Part shown: piece after piece, positions 15,998 through 25,105 of the stretch
How the letters are laid out: each line of letters opens with the position of its first letter
Position numbering within the stretch: the stretch's first letter is position 1
Assembly (NCBI GenBank): GCA_035555795.1
Contig: DATMGE010000001.1
Span: forward strand, 1 to 61,383
Direction: 5' to 3'
From: RCIO01 sp035555795
GTDB taxonomy: Bacteria; Pseudomonadota; Alphaproteobacteria; Rhizobiales; Rhizobiaceae
DNA length: 61,383 nt
Made by a program: the position numbers and the translations under genes
Notes under the pieces: model-generated
Databases searched by the model: none
What the model saw: the letters and a program-made list of their open reading frames with translations, nothing else
Told to the model about the DNA's origin: nothing

Positions 15998-18900
15998 CTA
16001 CCCGATGGCCATCAGCGACGCATTACCGCCGGCGGCGGTGGTGTTGGTCGAGACGACCCGTTCCTCCACCAGCCATTCCAGCGGGTAGGGTTCGTCCATA
16101 TGGGCGGCAACCTGTGGAGATGCGGCATGAATGATGACCAGCGGGCCGGGCAGGGCCGCGATTGCTTCGCCCGCCATCCGCAGCTGCGCGGCGTTTCCCT
16201 CGACCAGCGCCGCAGCATAGGGACCATCGGCGGTCCAGTCGCGCGACCATGCAATCCGCTCGGCGATGATTTGGGGCAGGGTAGCAACGCTTTCGCGCTC
16301 GTCCCATCTTCCATCCGTGACGATGTGGTTGCCGGTGGCGACGGCCGCGCAAAGCTGGGCAAGGAAGCCGGCCCGGCTTTGCGGCAGAAGGAGAAGCCTG
16401 CCGCGCGGATGGATCCCGTAGAGGTTCTTTTCGCCGACTGGGCCGGGCAGTTCCATTTCGAAGCCGATCCCGGAACGGGCGGCCAGAATACCAGCCTTCC
16501 GCGCGGCTTCCGCCTCGCCGTTTTCCTCCAGCCAGCGAATGAGCGCGGCGAGTGCGGGGCCGGTCTTGCCCTTGCCCTGCCAAGGCGTCGCTGGAGGCCA
16601 GGCGACCAGCCGCCCGAGATAGAGCGGCCCGCCGGCCTTCGGGCCGGTGCCGGAGAGGCCACGTCCGCCGAAGGGCTGCGAGCCGACCACGGCGCCGATC
16701 GTGTTGCGGTTGATATAGAGGTTGCCAACCTTCACCCGGCCGGCCACGCGTGAAATGGTGCTGTCGAGCCGCGTGTGAAGCCCGAAGGTGAGGCCGTAAC
16801 CCGTTGCGTTGATCTCTCCGATTATCCGTCCCACGTCCGCGCGCCGGTAGCGCAGCACGTGGAGCACCGGCCCGAATATCTCCTCTCGCAGTTCGGAGAG
16901 GCTGTCGAGCTCGATCAGCGTCGGCGCGACGAAGGTGCCGTTTGCGGCCTCGGGCGGCAGGTCGAACTGGAACACCTTGCGCCCCCGGCTCCGCATTTCG
17001 CCGATATGCCGGTCGATCCGCGCCTTGGCCTCGGCGGTGATGACGGGACCCACATCGTTGCAGAGCCGGTCGGTCGGCCCGACGGCGAGCTCGCGCATGG
17101 CGCCCTTGAGCATGGCGAGCGTGCGCTCCGCTATCTCCTCCTGAAGGCAGAGGACGCGCAGAGCCGAACAGCGCTGGCCCGCGCTGTCGAAGGCAGAGGT
17201 CAGCACGTCGGCCACCACCTGTTCTGCCAATGCCGAAGAATCCACGATCATCGCATTCTGCCCGCCAGTCTCGGCGACGAACCTGACCGGCCTGCCATCG
17301 GGCGCGAGCCGTTTCGCAAGTTGGCCCTGGATCGTGCGCGCGACGCCGGTGGAGCCGGTGAACATGATGCCCGCCACGCCCTCCGCCGCGACCGCGCGGC
17401 TGGCAACATCGGCCGGCGCCGGCAGGAATTGCAGCACTGCGACGGGCACGCCGGCCTGATGGAACAGGCGCACCGCCTCCGCCGCGATCAGCGGCGTGGT
17501 GTTGGCCGGCTTGGCAATGACGGGATTGCCGGCGGCCAGCGCGGCGGCAACCTGCCCGGTGAAGATCGCCAGCGGGAAATTCCACGGGCTGATGCAGATG
17601 ACCGGCCCGATGAGTTGTTGCGCGGCTCCCAGCGTGCATCGCGCCTGCCTGGCATAATAGCGCAGGAAGTCGATCGCCTCGCGGATCTCGGCCACCGCGT
17701 TGGCGGCCGATTTGCCTGCCTCGCGGATCACCAGACCCATCAGCACCATCATGCGCGCCTGCATGAGGTCGGCGGTGCGTTCCAGCATGGCGGCGCGCTC
17801 GCCCGCGGCGAGGTCCGCCCATTGTGCCATATTGGCCGTTGCATCGCGCACGGCTTGCAACGCTTCTTCCGCGCTCGCCTCCACCACCTCGCCCACCATG
17901 TCCGCGCGGTCGGCAGGGTTGCGCACCGGCTGTGGTTGTCCCCGCGCCGGCCCGCTCACGAGAACGGGTGTTGCGTGCCAGACAATGTCGGCGCTGTGCC
18001 GCAATTCGGCTGAGAGCAACTCCAGCACATCATCGTCGGCAAGGTCGAGCCCGGCCGAATTGGCGCGCTCCTTTCCGAACAGGTCGCGGGGCAGGGCGAT
18101 GGCCTCATGCGGCGCGCCGGGAATCGCCATCGCCCGCACGGCCGTCACCGGGTCGGCGATCAGGTCGTCCACCTTCACCTTCGGGTCGGCGAGCCGGTTG
18201 ACGAAGGAGGAATTCGCGCCGTTTTCCAGGAGCCGCCGCACCAGATAGGCGAGAAGCGTCTCATGCGTGCCCACCGGCGCATAGATACGGCAGGGGCGGG
18301 CGAGCTTGTCGGCGCCCACCACCTCCTCATAGAGCGGTTCGCCCATGCCGTGCAGGCATTGGAATTCATAGTCTCCGGCGCGGAAGTCCGGGCCGGCCAT
18401 GTGGTAGATCGTCGCCAGCGTATGCGCATTGTGGGTGGCGAATTGCGGATAGACCGCCTCCTTCGCTGCTAGCAGCTTGCGGGCACAGGCGATGTAGGAC
18501 ACGTCGGTGTGGACCTTGCGCGTGAAGACGGGAAAGTCCGCCAGCCCGTCCACTTGCGCGCGCTTGATCTCCGTGTCCCAATAGGCGCCCTTCACCAGCC
18601 GCACCATGATGCGCCGCCGCGCGCGGCGAGCCAGATCGATGACGAAGTCGATGACGGCAGGGCAGCGCTTGCCATAGGCCTGCACGACGAAGCCAAGCCC
18701 GTCCCAGCCGGCAAGCTCCGGGTCGAGGCCCAGCGCCTCCAGCAGGTCGAGCGAGATTTCCAGCCGGTTCGCTTCCTCGGCGTCGATGTTGAGGCCGATA
18801 TCGTAGCGCTTCGCCAGCAGCGCCAGTTCCTTCACGCTTGGCAGGAGTTCGCCCATTACCCGCGCGATCTTGCCGCGCTCGTAGCGCTGATGGAGCGCGG

Positions 18901-19705
18901 AGAGCTTGATGGAGATGCCGGGGCCGGCATGGATGCCGCGCCCGCCCGACGCCGCCCCGATGGCGTGGATCGCGTCGGCATAGTTGCGAAAATAGCGTTC
19001 GGCATCCCCGGCGGTCGCCGCGGCCTCGCCCAGCATGTCGTAGGAATAGCGGAAGCCTTTTTCCTCGAGCCGCCGGGCGCGCTTCAGGGCTTCCCGGATG
19101 GTCTGACCGGTGACGAACTGCTCGCCCATCATGCGCATGGCCATGTCGACCGCGCCCCGGATGACCGGCTCGCCGCAGCGCGCCACAAGGCGCGTCAGTG
19201 CGGAAGCAAGCTGGTCGTCGTCCACGGAGCCCGTCAGCCTACCGGTGATCACCAGACCCCATGTGGCGGCGTTGACGAAGAGCGAGCGCCCGCCGCCCAG
19301 ATGCGATTTCCAGTCGCCGGCGGCGATCTTGTCGCGGATGAGGTCGTCGCGCGTTGCCGTGTCGGGAATGCGCAAGAGCGCTTCCGCTAGACACATCAGC
19401 GCCACGCCCTCTTGGCTCGACAGGGAAAACTCATGCACCAGTTCCTCGACGCCCGAGCCCTTCCGCTTGGCGCGCAACGCTTCGACCAGAGTGCGCGCGG
19501 TGCGCGTGGCGGCTTCGCGGGTCTGCGCCGGCAGCGAGGCGGCCTCGGCCAGTTCCGGCACAATTTCCATCTCCGGCCGCCTGCATGCGCGGGTGACGGC
19601 ACGGCGCAACGCTGAATGAGCGGCAGGCAGGGGGGCAAAATCGGCAAAGGGGGTCGCAGGCCCGGTAGCGGATGAAGAGGCGTTTGGCGATTTGGGCGAG
19701 GTCAT
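15998..19705 (-). CDS. putA: bifunctional proline dehydrogenase / L-glutamate-gamma-semialdehyde dehydrogenase
   Basis: A 1235-residue PutA that oxidises proline to glutamate in two channelled steps, using FAD and then NAD+. The proline dehydrogenase barrel (about residues 80-500) shows VKGAYWDTEIKRAQVDG and EFQCLHGMGEPLYEE. The aldehyde dehydrogenase domain (about 520-1000) shows ISPWNFPLAIFTGQVAAALAAGNPVIAKPA, ETGGQN and the catalytic cysteine in SAGQRCSAL. The C-terminal domain is the long-PutA type; there is no N-terminal ribbon-helix-helix, so it is not a self-repressor. The start at 19705 was chosen for the GAGGCGG site. No putP transporter or lrp-type regulator is adjacent. Confidence 0.95.
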   Translation of the reverse strand: MTSPKSPNASSSATGPATPFADFAPLPAAHSALRRAVTRACRRPEMEIVPELAEAASLPAQTREAATRTARTLVEALRAKRKGSGVEELVHEFSLSSQEGVALMCLAEALLRIPDTATRDDLIRDKIAAGDWKSHLGGGRSLFVNAATWGLVITGRLTGSVDDDQLASALTRLVARCGEPVIRGAVDMAMRMMGEQFVTGQTIREALKRARRLEEKGFRYSYDMLGEAAATAGDAERYFRNYADAIHAIGAASGGRGIHAGPGISIKLSALHQRYERGKIARVMGELLPSVKELALLAKRYDIGLNIDAEEANRLEISLDLLEALGLDPELAGWDGLGFVVQAYGKRCPAVIDFVIDLARRARRRIMVRLVKGAYWDTEIKRAQVDGLADFPVFTRKVHTDVSYIACARKLLAAKEAVYPQFATHNAHTLATIYHMAGPDFRAGDYEFQCLHGMGEPLYEEVVGADKLARPCRIYAPVGTHETLLAYLVRRLLENGANSSFVNRLADPKVKVDDLIADPVTAVRAMAIPGAPHEAIALPRDLFGKERANSAGLDLADDDVLELLSAELRHSADIVWHATPVLVSGPARGQPQPVRNPADRADMVGEVVEASAEEALQAVRDATANMAQWADLAAGERAAMLERTADLMQARMMVLMGLVIREAGKSAANAVAEIREAIDFLRYYARQARCTLGAAQQLIGPVICISPWNFPLAIFTGQVAAALAAGNPVIAKPANTTPLIAAEAVRLFHQAGVPVAVLQFLPAPADVASRAVAAEGVAGIMFTGSTGVARTIQGQLAKRLAPDGRPVRFVAETGGQNAMIVDSSALAEQVVADVLTSAFDSAGQRCSALRVLCLQEEIAERTLAMLKGAMRELAVGPTDRLCNDVGPVITAEAKARIDRHIGEMRSRGRKVFQFDLPPEAANGTFVAPTLIELDSLSELREEIFGPVLHVLRYRRADVGRIIGEINATGYGLTFGLHTRLDSTISRVAGRVKVGNLYINRNTIGAVVGSQPFGGRGLSGTGPKAGGPLYLGRLVAWPPATPWQGKGKTGPALAALIRWLEENGEAEAARKAGILAARSGIGFEMELPGPVGEKNLYGIHPRGRLLLLPQSRAGFLAQLCAAVATGNHIVTDGRWDERESVATLPQIIAERIAWSRDWTADGPYAAALVEGNAAQLRMAGEAIAALPGPLVIIHAASPQVAAHMDEPYPLEWLVEERVVSTNTTAAGGNASLMAIG

Positions 19706-19811
19706 CTGCACCGCCTCTTTCGTGCATGGCAGCCCGGTGGGAAAGACACAGCACAGGCGAGAGCCCTGGAGCGGTGGCAGCGCGGAAATGTCGGGCCGCC
19801 AGAGCGCTTGG

Positions 19812-20324
19812 CTATTGCGGGGGCTGTTTCTTCGCCGCCAGCCACCACCGGTCGAGCGACTCTGTGTCGGGGGCAAGCCAGACCGCGTCGGGGGCAAATG
19901 CGCTCCACGCAGCGGCATGCTTGGCCGAGACGGTGGTCAGCAATGGCTTGCCGGCGGCAATGGCGCGGGAGAAAGCGGCCGACAGACCGCGTCCCGTCGC
20001 TTCGATCTTGCCGAATTTGCTCAGGACGATCAGGTCGGCGGATGTGATCCGTGGAAGCAGTTCGGCACAGGCCCTGTTCAGCCCTGTGGCGTCGAGGTGG
20101 CAGGAAGTGCCCGCCGGGGCGGCGTCGAGCTGTATGGAGAACCTGTTCCCGGTGGCGATATCGCGCAGGAAGGCCGCGCTGCACGTTCCCTCGCCGTCGC
20201 TATCCTCTGCCAGCAGGCCGACGACCCTCGCCCCTGCCTTACGCCAGCGGGTGGCGGCTTCGCAGATGAGCGCTTGCGAGTCGATCCCCGCGCGGTTGGC
20301 GATGATGGCGACGGCCGAGGTCAT
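19812..20324 (-). CDS. DUF2478-family protein (nucleotide-binding, molybdate-related)
   Basis: A 170-residue protein beginning TSAVAIIANRAGIDSQALICEAATRW, with LICL-like core strands, an LDATGLNRACAELLP segment and DLIVLSKFGKIEATGRGL. This matches DUF2478, a small P-loop-like fold often fused to or encoded beside molybdate ABC transporter ATPases. Its role is unproven. Here it stands alone between the LysR and putA genes, although a molybdenum hydroxylase subunit is encoded at 42.8 kb. The ribosome site is weak. Confidence 0.7.
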   Translation of the reverse strand: MTSAVAIIANRAGIDSQALICEAATRWRKAGARVVGLLAEDSDGEGTCSAAFLRDIATGNRFSIQLDAAPAGTSCHLDATGLNRACAELLPRITSADLIVLSKFGKIEATGRGLSAAFSRAIAAGKPLLTTVSAKHAAAWSAFAPDAVWLAPDTESLDRWWLAAKKQPPQ

Positions 20325-20377
20325 GGCTCAGCCTATCATCGATGACGTGGCGACCGAAGCGATTTGATGAAGCGGAG

Positions 20378-21307
20378 TCAGGCTGCACTGCTTCGCGTGA
20401 TGGCGAGCAGGAAATCGACAAAGACACGCACTTTCGCGGGCATGCGGCGATTGGCGGGAAAGACGATGGAGATGGGATCGGCCTCCACCTCATACTCCTC
20501 GAGGATGGGAACCAGCCGCCCGCGCTGCATGTCCTCGCGAAACAGCCACCAGGTGGCCTGGGAAATTCCGAGACCCTGCACAGCGGCCTCGCGCAGGATG
20601 TCGCCGCTATCGGTGACGAGCTTGCCGGAAACCCGCACGATTTCGTCGCGTCCGGTTTCGTCGCGGAAATGCCAGCCCGGCCCGAAAGCGCCGACGATAC
20701 AGTTGTGATGGACGAGATCGGAAGGAGCAGCCGGCCGGCCATGGCGATCCAGATAGTCGGCCGATGCGACGGTCTTTTGCGGGCCGCGCACGAGGATGCG
20801 GTTGACCAGCAGCGAATCCGCCAGCCGCCCCGAATGCACCACCAGGTCGAAGCCGCCCTCGATGGGGTTCGCCGTCTGGCTCTTGAGGCAGAGGTCGAGG
20901 CTGACATTGGGATGGCGTTCATAGAATTCCGGCAAGGCGGGGATCACCGTCATGCGTCCGAAAGACGGCGGCAGCGCCATGCGCACAAGCCCGCTGGCCG
21001 AAATATGGGCGTCGCGGACAGCACTGTCCGCATCGTCGAGATCGGCGAGGATCTGCTTGCAGCGCTCGTAATATTCGGCGCCGTACTCGGTCAGGTGCAG
21101 GCGGCGCGTGGTGCGGTGGAGAAGTTGCACGCCCAGTGCCTCTTCCAGCCGCGTCACGCTCTTGGTCACCGTCGAGGTGGATGACGACAACACCTTCGCT
21201 GCCGCCGTGAAGCCGCCAAGTTCGGCTACTCTGGCAAAGGCAAGAATATCCTGGAATTTGTTCACACGTCCGACTTTGCTGAATTGCGCGCCACGATGGC
21301 GCCTCAT
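20378..21307 (-). CDS. LysR-family transcriptional regulator
   Basis: A 309-residue LysR protein. The N-terminal winged helix is KFQDILAFARVAELGGFTAAAKVLSSSTSTVTKSVTRLEEALGVQLLHRTTRRLHLTEYG, followed by a linker helix and a two-lobed effector domain (PSFGRMTVIPALPEFYERHP, DLVVHSGRLADSLLVNRIL). A GTG at 21263-21265 would start the protein just before VNKFQDIL and fits family starts better, though neither start has a strong ribosome site. It is divergent from the amidohydrolase/Opp operon, the classical LysR arrangement, and so is the likely activator or repressor of that operon. Confidence 0.9.
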   Translation of the reverse strand: MRRHRGAQFSKVGRVNKFQDILAFARVAELGGFTAAAKVLSSSTSTVTKSVTRLEEALGVQLLHRTTRRLHLTEYGAEYYERCKQILADLDDADSAVRDAHISASGLVRMALPPSFGRMTVIPALPEFYERHPNVSLDLCLKSQTANPIEGGFDLVVHSGRLADSLLVNRILVRGPQKTVASADYLDRHGRPAAPSDLVHHNCIVGAFGPGWHFRDETGRDEIVRVSGKLVTDSGDILREAAVQGLGISQATWWLFREDMQRGRLVPILEEYEVEADPISIVFPANRRMPAKVRVFVDFLLAITRSSAA

Positions 21308-21350
21308 AAGGCACTAAAATCCTGCCCGTCCGAAAGGGACGGCCCCGCGG

Positions 21351-21362
21351 TGCTTCAAAGCA
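21351..21362. promoter_or_regulatory. candidate LysR operator
   Basis: TGCTT-CA-AAGCA is a 12-base inverted repeat midway in the divergent lysR/amidohydrolase region. The T-N(10-11)-A spacing agrees loosely with LysR boxes. A second small hairpin, CCGTCC-GAAAG-GGACGG, lies at 21326-21342. Confidence 0.3.
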
Positions 21363-21497
21363 AGTCGCATGCCGCCTTATTGGCCTGTCCTCGGGAGCTG
21401 AACCCGAAAAGGATTATTTCCAGAAGAGCATATTAACGCAGTCGGCCGGTTGCTGGAAGTTAGCCGTATTAGTGGCTGGATATGGACAAAGGCGGCC

Positions 21498-22988
21498 GTG
21501 CGCGGATTCTGGTTCGAGAATGCTCTCTGTCTCGTCGAGGAAGACGGCGCGCTTTCCACATCGCGCCGCTCCATCGAGACCGATGGGCCGCGCATCAAGG
21601 CGCTGCACGCGCCGGGAAGCCCGCCCGCGGCCGGCTGCGACTTCGTCGACGCTTCTGGCCTGATCGCAGCACCCGGCCTCGTCAATTGCCACACCCATTC
21701 GCCCGACAATCTGGCACGCGGCACCGCGCCCGACCTGCCGCTGGAACTGTGGTCCCTCACTTCCTCGGCCGCCCGCGAGGGGCGCGAGGGGCAGGATATC
21801 CGCCTGTCGACCCTGCTCGGTGCGATCGAGATGATGCGATGCGGCACCACGACCGTGCTCGATCATGTCCGCATCTCGCCGGACATCGATTTCGACGCGC
21901 TCGATGCGGTCGCATCGGCCTGGCTGGCGAGCGGCATGCGGGTCGTCATCGCGCCCATCGTCGCCGACCGGAGCGTGATCGAGACGCTGCCCTTCGACGA
22001 AGGGGACCTGCATGGCCTCGACCTGTCGGCCTATGGCAGCCGCAGGCCGCTTCCGGCGGCTGAGCAGATGGCGGTGGTCGAAGCCTTCCATGCGAAATGG
22101 CACGGCGCGGGCGAGGGCCGCATCAGCATTGCCGTCGGTCCCTCCGGTCCGCAGCGTTGCTCCGACGATCTGATGATCCGGGCGAATGATTTCAGCCGGC
22201 GTCACGATGCGCTCCTGCACACCCATGTGCTGGAGACGCGGCTGCAACGCGAGATGGGCAGGCGCCTCCATCCGGAGGGAATGATCGCGCATCTCGATGC
22301 GCTCGGCGTGCTGCACGAACGCACGAACCTCGTCCATGCCATCTGGCTTGAGGAAGGCGATGCCGAGAGGATCGCGGCGGCGGGAGCGACGGTGGTTCAC
22401 AATCCGGTCTCGAATGCGCGCCTCGGCAGCGGCTTCTGCCCTTTGCCTCGCTTGCTCGCCGCCGGCGTGCGTGTTGGTCTCGGCACAGACAGCGCCAGTT
22501 GCAACGATAGCGGCAACCTGCTGGAGACGACGAAGTGGGCGGCCCTGCTGCACAATCTCGCCGATGATGACGAGACCGGCTGGATCGGACCACAGCGCGC
22601 GTTGAAGCTCGCCACTTCGGGCGGTGCCGAGGTGCTGGGGCTGTCAGATGCCGGCCGGCTGCGCGCCGGCGCCTTTGCCGATATCACCTTCTTTCGCCTG
22701 AATGCGCCTGCCTTCGTGCCGCTCAACGATCCGGTGCGCCAGCTCGTACTGGCCGAAAGCGGCAGCGCCATCGAACGCGTACTCGTCGCGGGCCGGGAAG
22801 TGGTGCGCGACGGCCGTTGCACGCTCCTCGATGAAGAGGCGATCTGGGGCGAGGCGCGGACATCCGCCGCACGTACGGGCAGGGCGGGGACGGCGGTGCT
22901 GGCCGCAACCCACGCGCTCGAAGCGCCGATCAGGCGATTGCGGGCGCGCTACGGCGTTCGGGAACGGGGGGCCTGCTCATGCCACTGA
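21498..22988 (+). CDS. ATZ/TRZ-type amidohydrolase (cytosine/guanine/SAH deaminase-like) 1
   Basis: The start is probably GTG at 21498 (AAAGG five bases upstream), giving 496 residues beginning VRGFWFENALCL; a TTG at 21450 is possible. It has the complete mononuclear metal-site set of the amidohydrolase superfamily: NCHTH (H65, H67), LLHTHVLET, then HNPVSNARLGSG and GLGTDSASCND. Members hydrolyse C-N bonds in aromatic rings, for example deaminating guanine, adenosine derivatives or triazines. It opens the LysR-divergent operon and overlaps the next gene by 10 bases. The second amidohydrolase of the operon is its paralogue. The substrate is inferred to be a nucleobase-like ring. Confidence 0.85.
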   Translation: MRGFWFENALCLVEEDGALSTSRRSIETDGPRIKALHAPGSPPAAGCDFVDASGLIAAPGLVNCHTHSPDNLARGTAPDLPLELWSLTSSAAREGREGQDIRLSTLLGAIEMMRCGTTTVLDHVRISPDIDFDALDAVASAWLASGMRVVIAPIVADRSVIETLPFDEGDLHGLDLSAYGSRRPLPAAEQMAVVEAFHAKWHGAGEGRISIAVGPSGPQRCSDDLMIRANDFSRRHDALLHTHVLETRLQREMGRRLHPEGMIAHLDALGVLHERTNLVHAIWLEEGDAERIAAAGATVVHNPVSNARLGSGFCPLPRLLAAGVRVGLGTDSASCNDSGNLLETTKWAALLHNLADDDETGWIGPQRALKLATSGGAEVLGLSDAGRLRAGAFADITFFRLNAPAFVPLNDPVRQLVLAESGSAIERVLVAGREVVRDGRCTLLDEEAIWGEARTSAARTGRAGTAVLAATHALEAPIRRLRARYGVRERGACSCH

Positions 22989-25051
22989 GCTGGACCCGCC
23001 AGCCCCTGCGCTTCCTGCAGCACCTGCTGCGCGAGACCGATGCGCGCGATCTCGACGTGGGCACGCTCATCGCCGAAATGAAGCGCGTCCGCGCCAATGC
23101 CTGTATCGCGATGGGCGGCGGCTTCTCGGCCTGGTATCCGACCGAACTTGCCTGCCAGACGGTGAACCCGCATCTGAACGGCGACTTTCTCGGCGATTTC
23201 CTCGCTGCCGCCAAGGCCGAGGATTTCCGCGTGCTGGTGCGGATGGATATTTCCAAGGGCCGCGCCGGTGCCGAGCGGGTGAGGCCGGACTGGTTCGTCC
23301 GCAAGCCGGACGGCGATATTTCCGCCGTGTGGGGCATGCCGCAAATGTGCGCCACGGGCGACTTCTGGCAGGTCGAGGCCTTCTCCATCCTCGGCGAGAT
23401 CATGGAGAACTACCCGTCCAGCGACGGCTTCTTCTTCAATTATCTGCATGTGCCGCGCTGCCATTGCGACCGCTGCGAGAAGATCGTCATCGAGGCGACG
23501 GGCAAGCCGGTGCCCGCGCCGGGAATGCGCGATCCGATCTATGAAGAATGGCGGCAGACTTACCTCGCCGACTATATGGGACGGGTTCGCGCCTTCATGC
23601 GCGCACGGAATCCGTCCGCCGCACTGGTTCCCTACCATCACGTCCGCGACGGCTGGAACATCCGGCGCATGGCGGAGATCGCCGACATCATCGGGTCGCA
23701 GGTCTCCAACCCGATCATGCCGAACCCCGTCGACCCGCAGCCGATATGGAATCTCTGGGCTGCCGAGGAGGCGCAGCTTGCCCGCGCGCTCAAGCCGGAT
23801 GCCGCGCCGCTGCTCATCCAGACGACATCCGCCGTGTTCGCCAGCCGCCAGACGGCGATGCCGAAGGCGCGTCTCGTCGATAATCTGATGCAGGCGGCGG
23901 CGCATGGCGGAAGCACGGCACCCGCCGTCAATGGCCTTCTCGCACAGGACGATGCGCGTTTCGTTCCGGCGCTCGATCTGGTCGGCGATTATCTGTCCCG
24001 GCATGCGAAGCTCTATGCCGGCCTGCGCAGCAATGCGCGCATCGCCGTGCTGCGCTGCGAGGCAAGCCGCATGTGGGGCGGGGATGCCGGCCGCAGTGCA
24101 GGCGCGCCGGATGGCAATGGCCACGTCGCCGAATTTCGCGGCGTGTGCGAAATGCTGACCGATCTGCGCTATCCGTTCGACCTCGTTGTGGCGCCGGAAC
24201 TGACGCTTCTGGATATCACCCGCTACGATCTGGTCATTCTGCCGGCCGTCAGTTGCCTCGGCGATGCCGACGCCGCTGCCATCGACGCTTATGTCGAGGC
24301 GGGCGGCGCCATCATTGCTACTGCCGATTTCGCTGCCGCGGATGGCTGGGGCAGGGCGCGGATGCAACCCGCCGCCCGTTGCCTCCCAGCGCTGCCCGGC
24401 GAAAGCCGGTCGGCCGTGGGCGCCTATTTCGCGCTTCGTGATAACGCCCTGCGCGCGGCGCTCGGGGGCATCCCGCACGTCGCCGCTGCCGGCCCCTTCT
24501 GGGCACCCTTCGGCGAGGGGGAAGGCGGCGATGACCTGCGCATCATCGGCCCCTTCGTCAACAACGCGCCGGAATTCACCACTGTCGAGGGCGAGGGTGT
24601 CGAGCCCGCCCTGGTCACGCGCCCTTTCGGTGCAGGAAAGGCCGCATGGTTGCCCTGGCGGATCGGCGCGCTCTATCATCGCCATTCCATGCCTGACTAT
24701 CGCGACCTGTTCGGCGCGCTGGTCGCCCCTGCGGCCGGCGAGCCGCCCGTCCGCACCAATGCGCCGGCGGCGGTCGAGGTGATCTGCCGCGATCATCCGG
24801 ACGGGCTGATCCTGCATTTCCTCAACCGGGCGGCGTCCCAGACCAAGGGACTGGCCGAACTGGCAGCGTTGGCCGGCTTCGACGTCTCGGTCGAGACCGA
24901 TGCCGAGACCGCGATCTCCCTTGCCAATAATGAGAAGCTGCCCCTGACGAGGGCTGGCCGGACAGTGACCTTTCGCATCGAGCGACTGGATCATTTCGCC
25001 GCGATCGTGCTTCCGCGAAGCGCGACCGCACGGAAGACAACCGGAAAATGA
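22979..25051 (+). CDS. GH42-like TIM-barrel protein with beta-galactosidase-trimerisation/GATase-like domain
   Basis: A 690-residue protein without a signal peptide. The first half (to about residue 330) reads as a TIM barrel of the alpha-amylase/beta-galactosidase superfamily: RVLVRMDISKG, RPDWFVRKPDG, SDGFFFNYLHVPRCHCDRCEK with a Cys-x-Cys-x-x-Cys set, and VPYHHVRDGWNIRRMAEI. Then LRSNARIAVLRCEAS... FDLVVAPELTLLDITRYDLVILPAVSCLGDADAAAIDAYVEAGGAIIATADF is a GATase1-like fold as in the GH42 trimerisation domain. A C-terminal beta domain follows. Similar proteins are annotated as hypothetical glycosyl hydrolases; real activity and catalytic Glu residues are not certain. It overlaps the amidohydrolase gene, so they are translationally coupled. 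Confidence 0.65.
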   Translation: MPLSWTRQPLRFLQHLLRETDARDLDVGTLIAEMKRVRANACIAMGGGFSAWYPTELACQTVNPHLNGDFLGDFLAAAKAEDFRVLVRMDISKGRAGAERVRPDWFVRKPDGDISAVWGMPQMCATGDFWQVEAFSILGEIMENYPSSDGFFFNYLHVPRCHCDRCEKIVIEATGKPVPAPGMRDPIYEEWRQTYLADYMGRVRAFMRARNPSAALVPYHHVRDGWNIRRMAEIADIIGSQVSNPIMPNPVDPQPIWNLWAAEEAQLARALKPDAAPLLIQTTSAVFASRQTAMPKARLVDNLMQAAAHGGSTAPAVNGLLAQDDARFVPALDLVGDYLSRHAKLYAGLRSNARIAVLRCEASRMWGGDAGRSAGAPDGNGHVAEFRGVCEMLTDLRYPFDLVVAPELTLLDITRYDLVILPAVSCLGDADAAAIDAYVEAGGAIIATADFAAADGWGRARMQPAARCLPALPGESRSAVGAYFALRDNALRAALGGIPHVAAAGPFWAPFGEGEGGDDLRIIGPFVNNAPEFTTVEGEGVEPALVTRPFGAGKAAWLPWRIGALYHRHSMPDYRDLFGALVAPAAGEPPVRTNAPAAVEVICRDHPDGLILHFLNRAASQTKGLAELAALAGFDVSVETDAETAISLANNEKLPLTRAGRTVTFRIERLDHFAAIVLPRSATARKTTGK

Positions 25052-25105
25052 CAGAACCATCAACCGCGAGGCCGGGCAGCGGCCTCTCCAAAAGAGGGTA
25101 ACCAG

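Noticed and set aside
16023..17822. A 599-codon frame overlapping putA on the same strand in another frame
   Set aside because: Arg/Gly-rich low-complexity product that lies wholly inside the putA coding sequence, typical of a shifted frame in high-GC genes.
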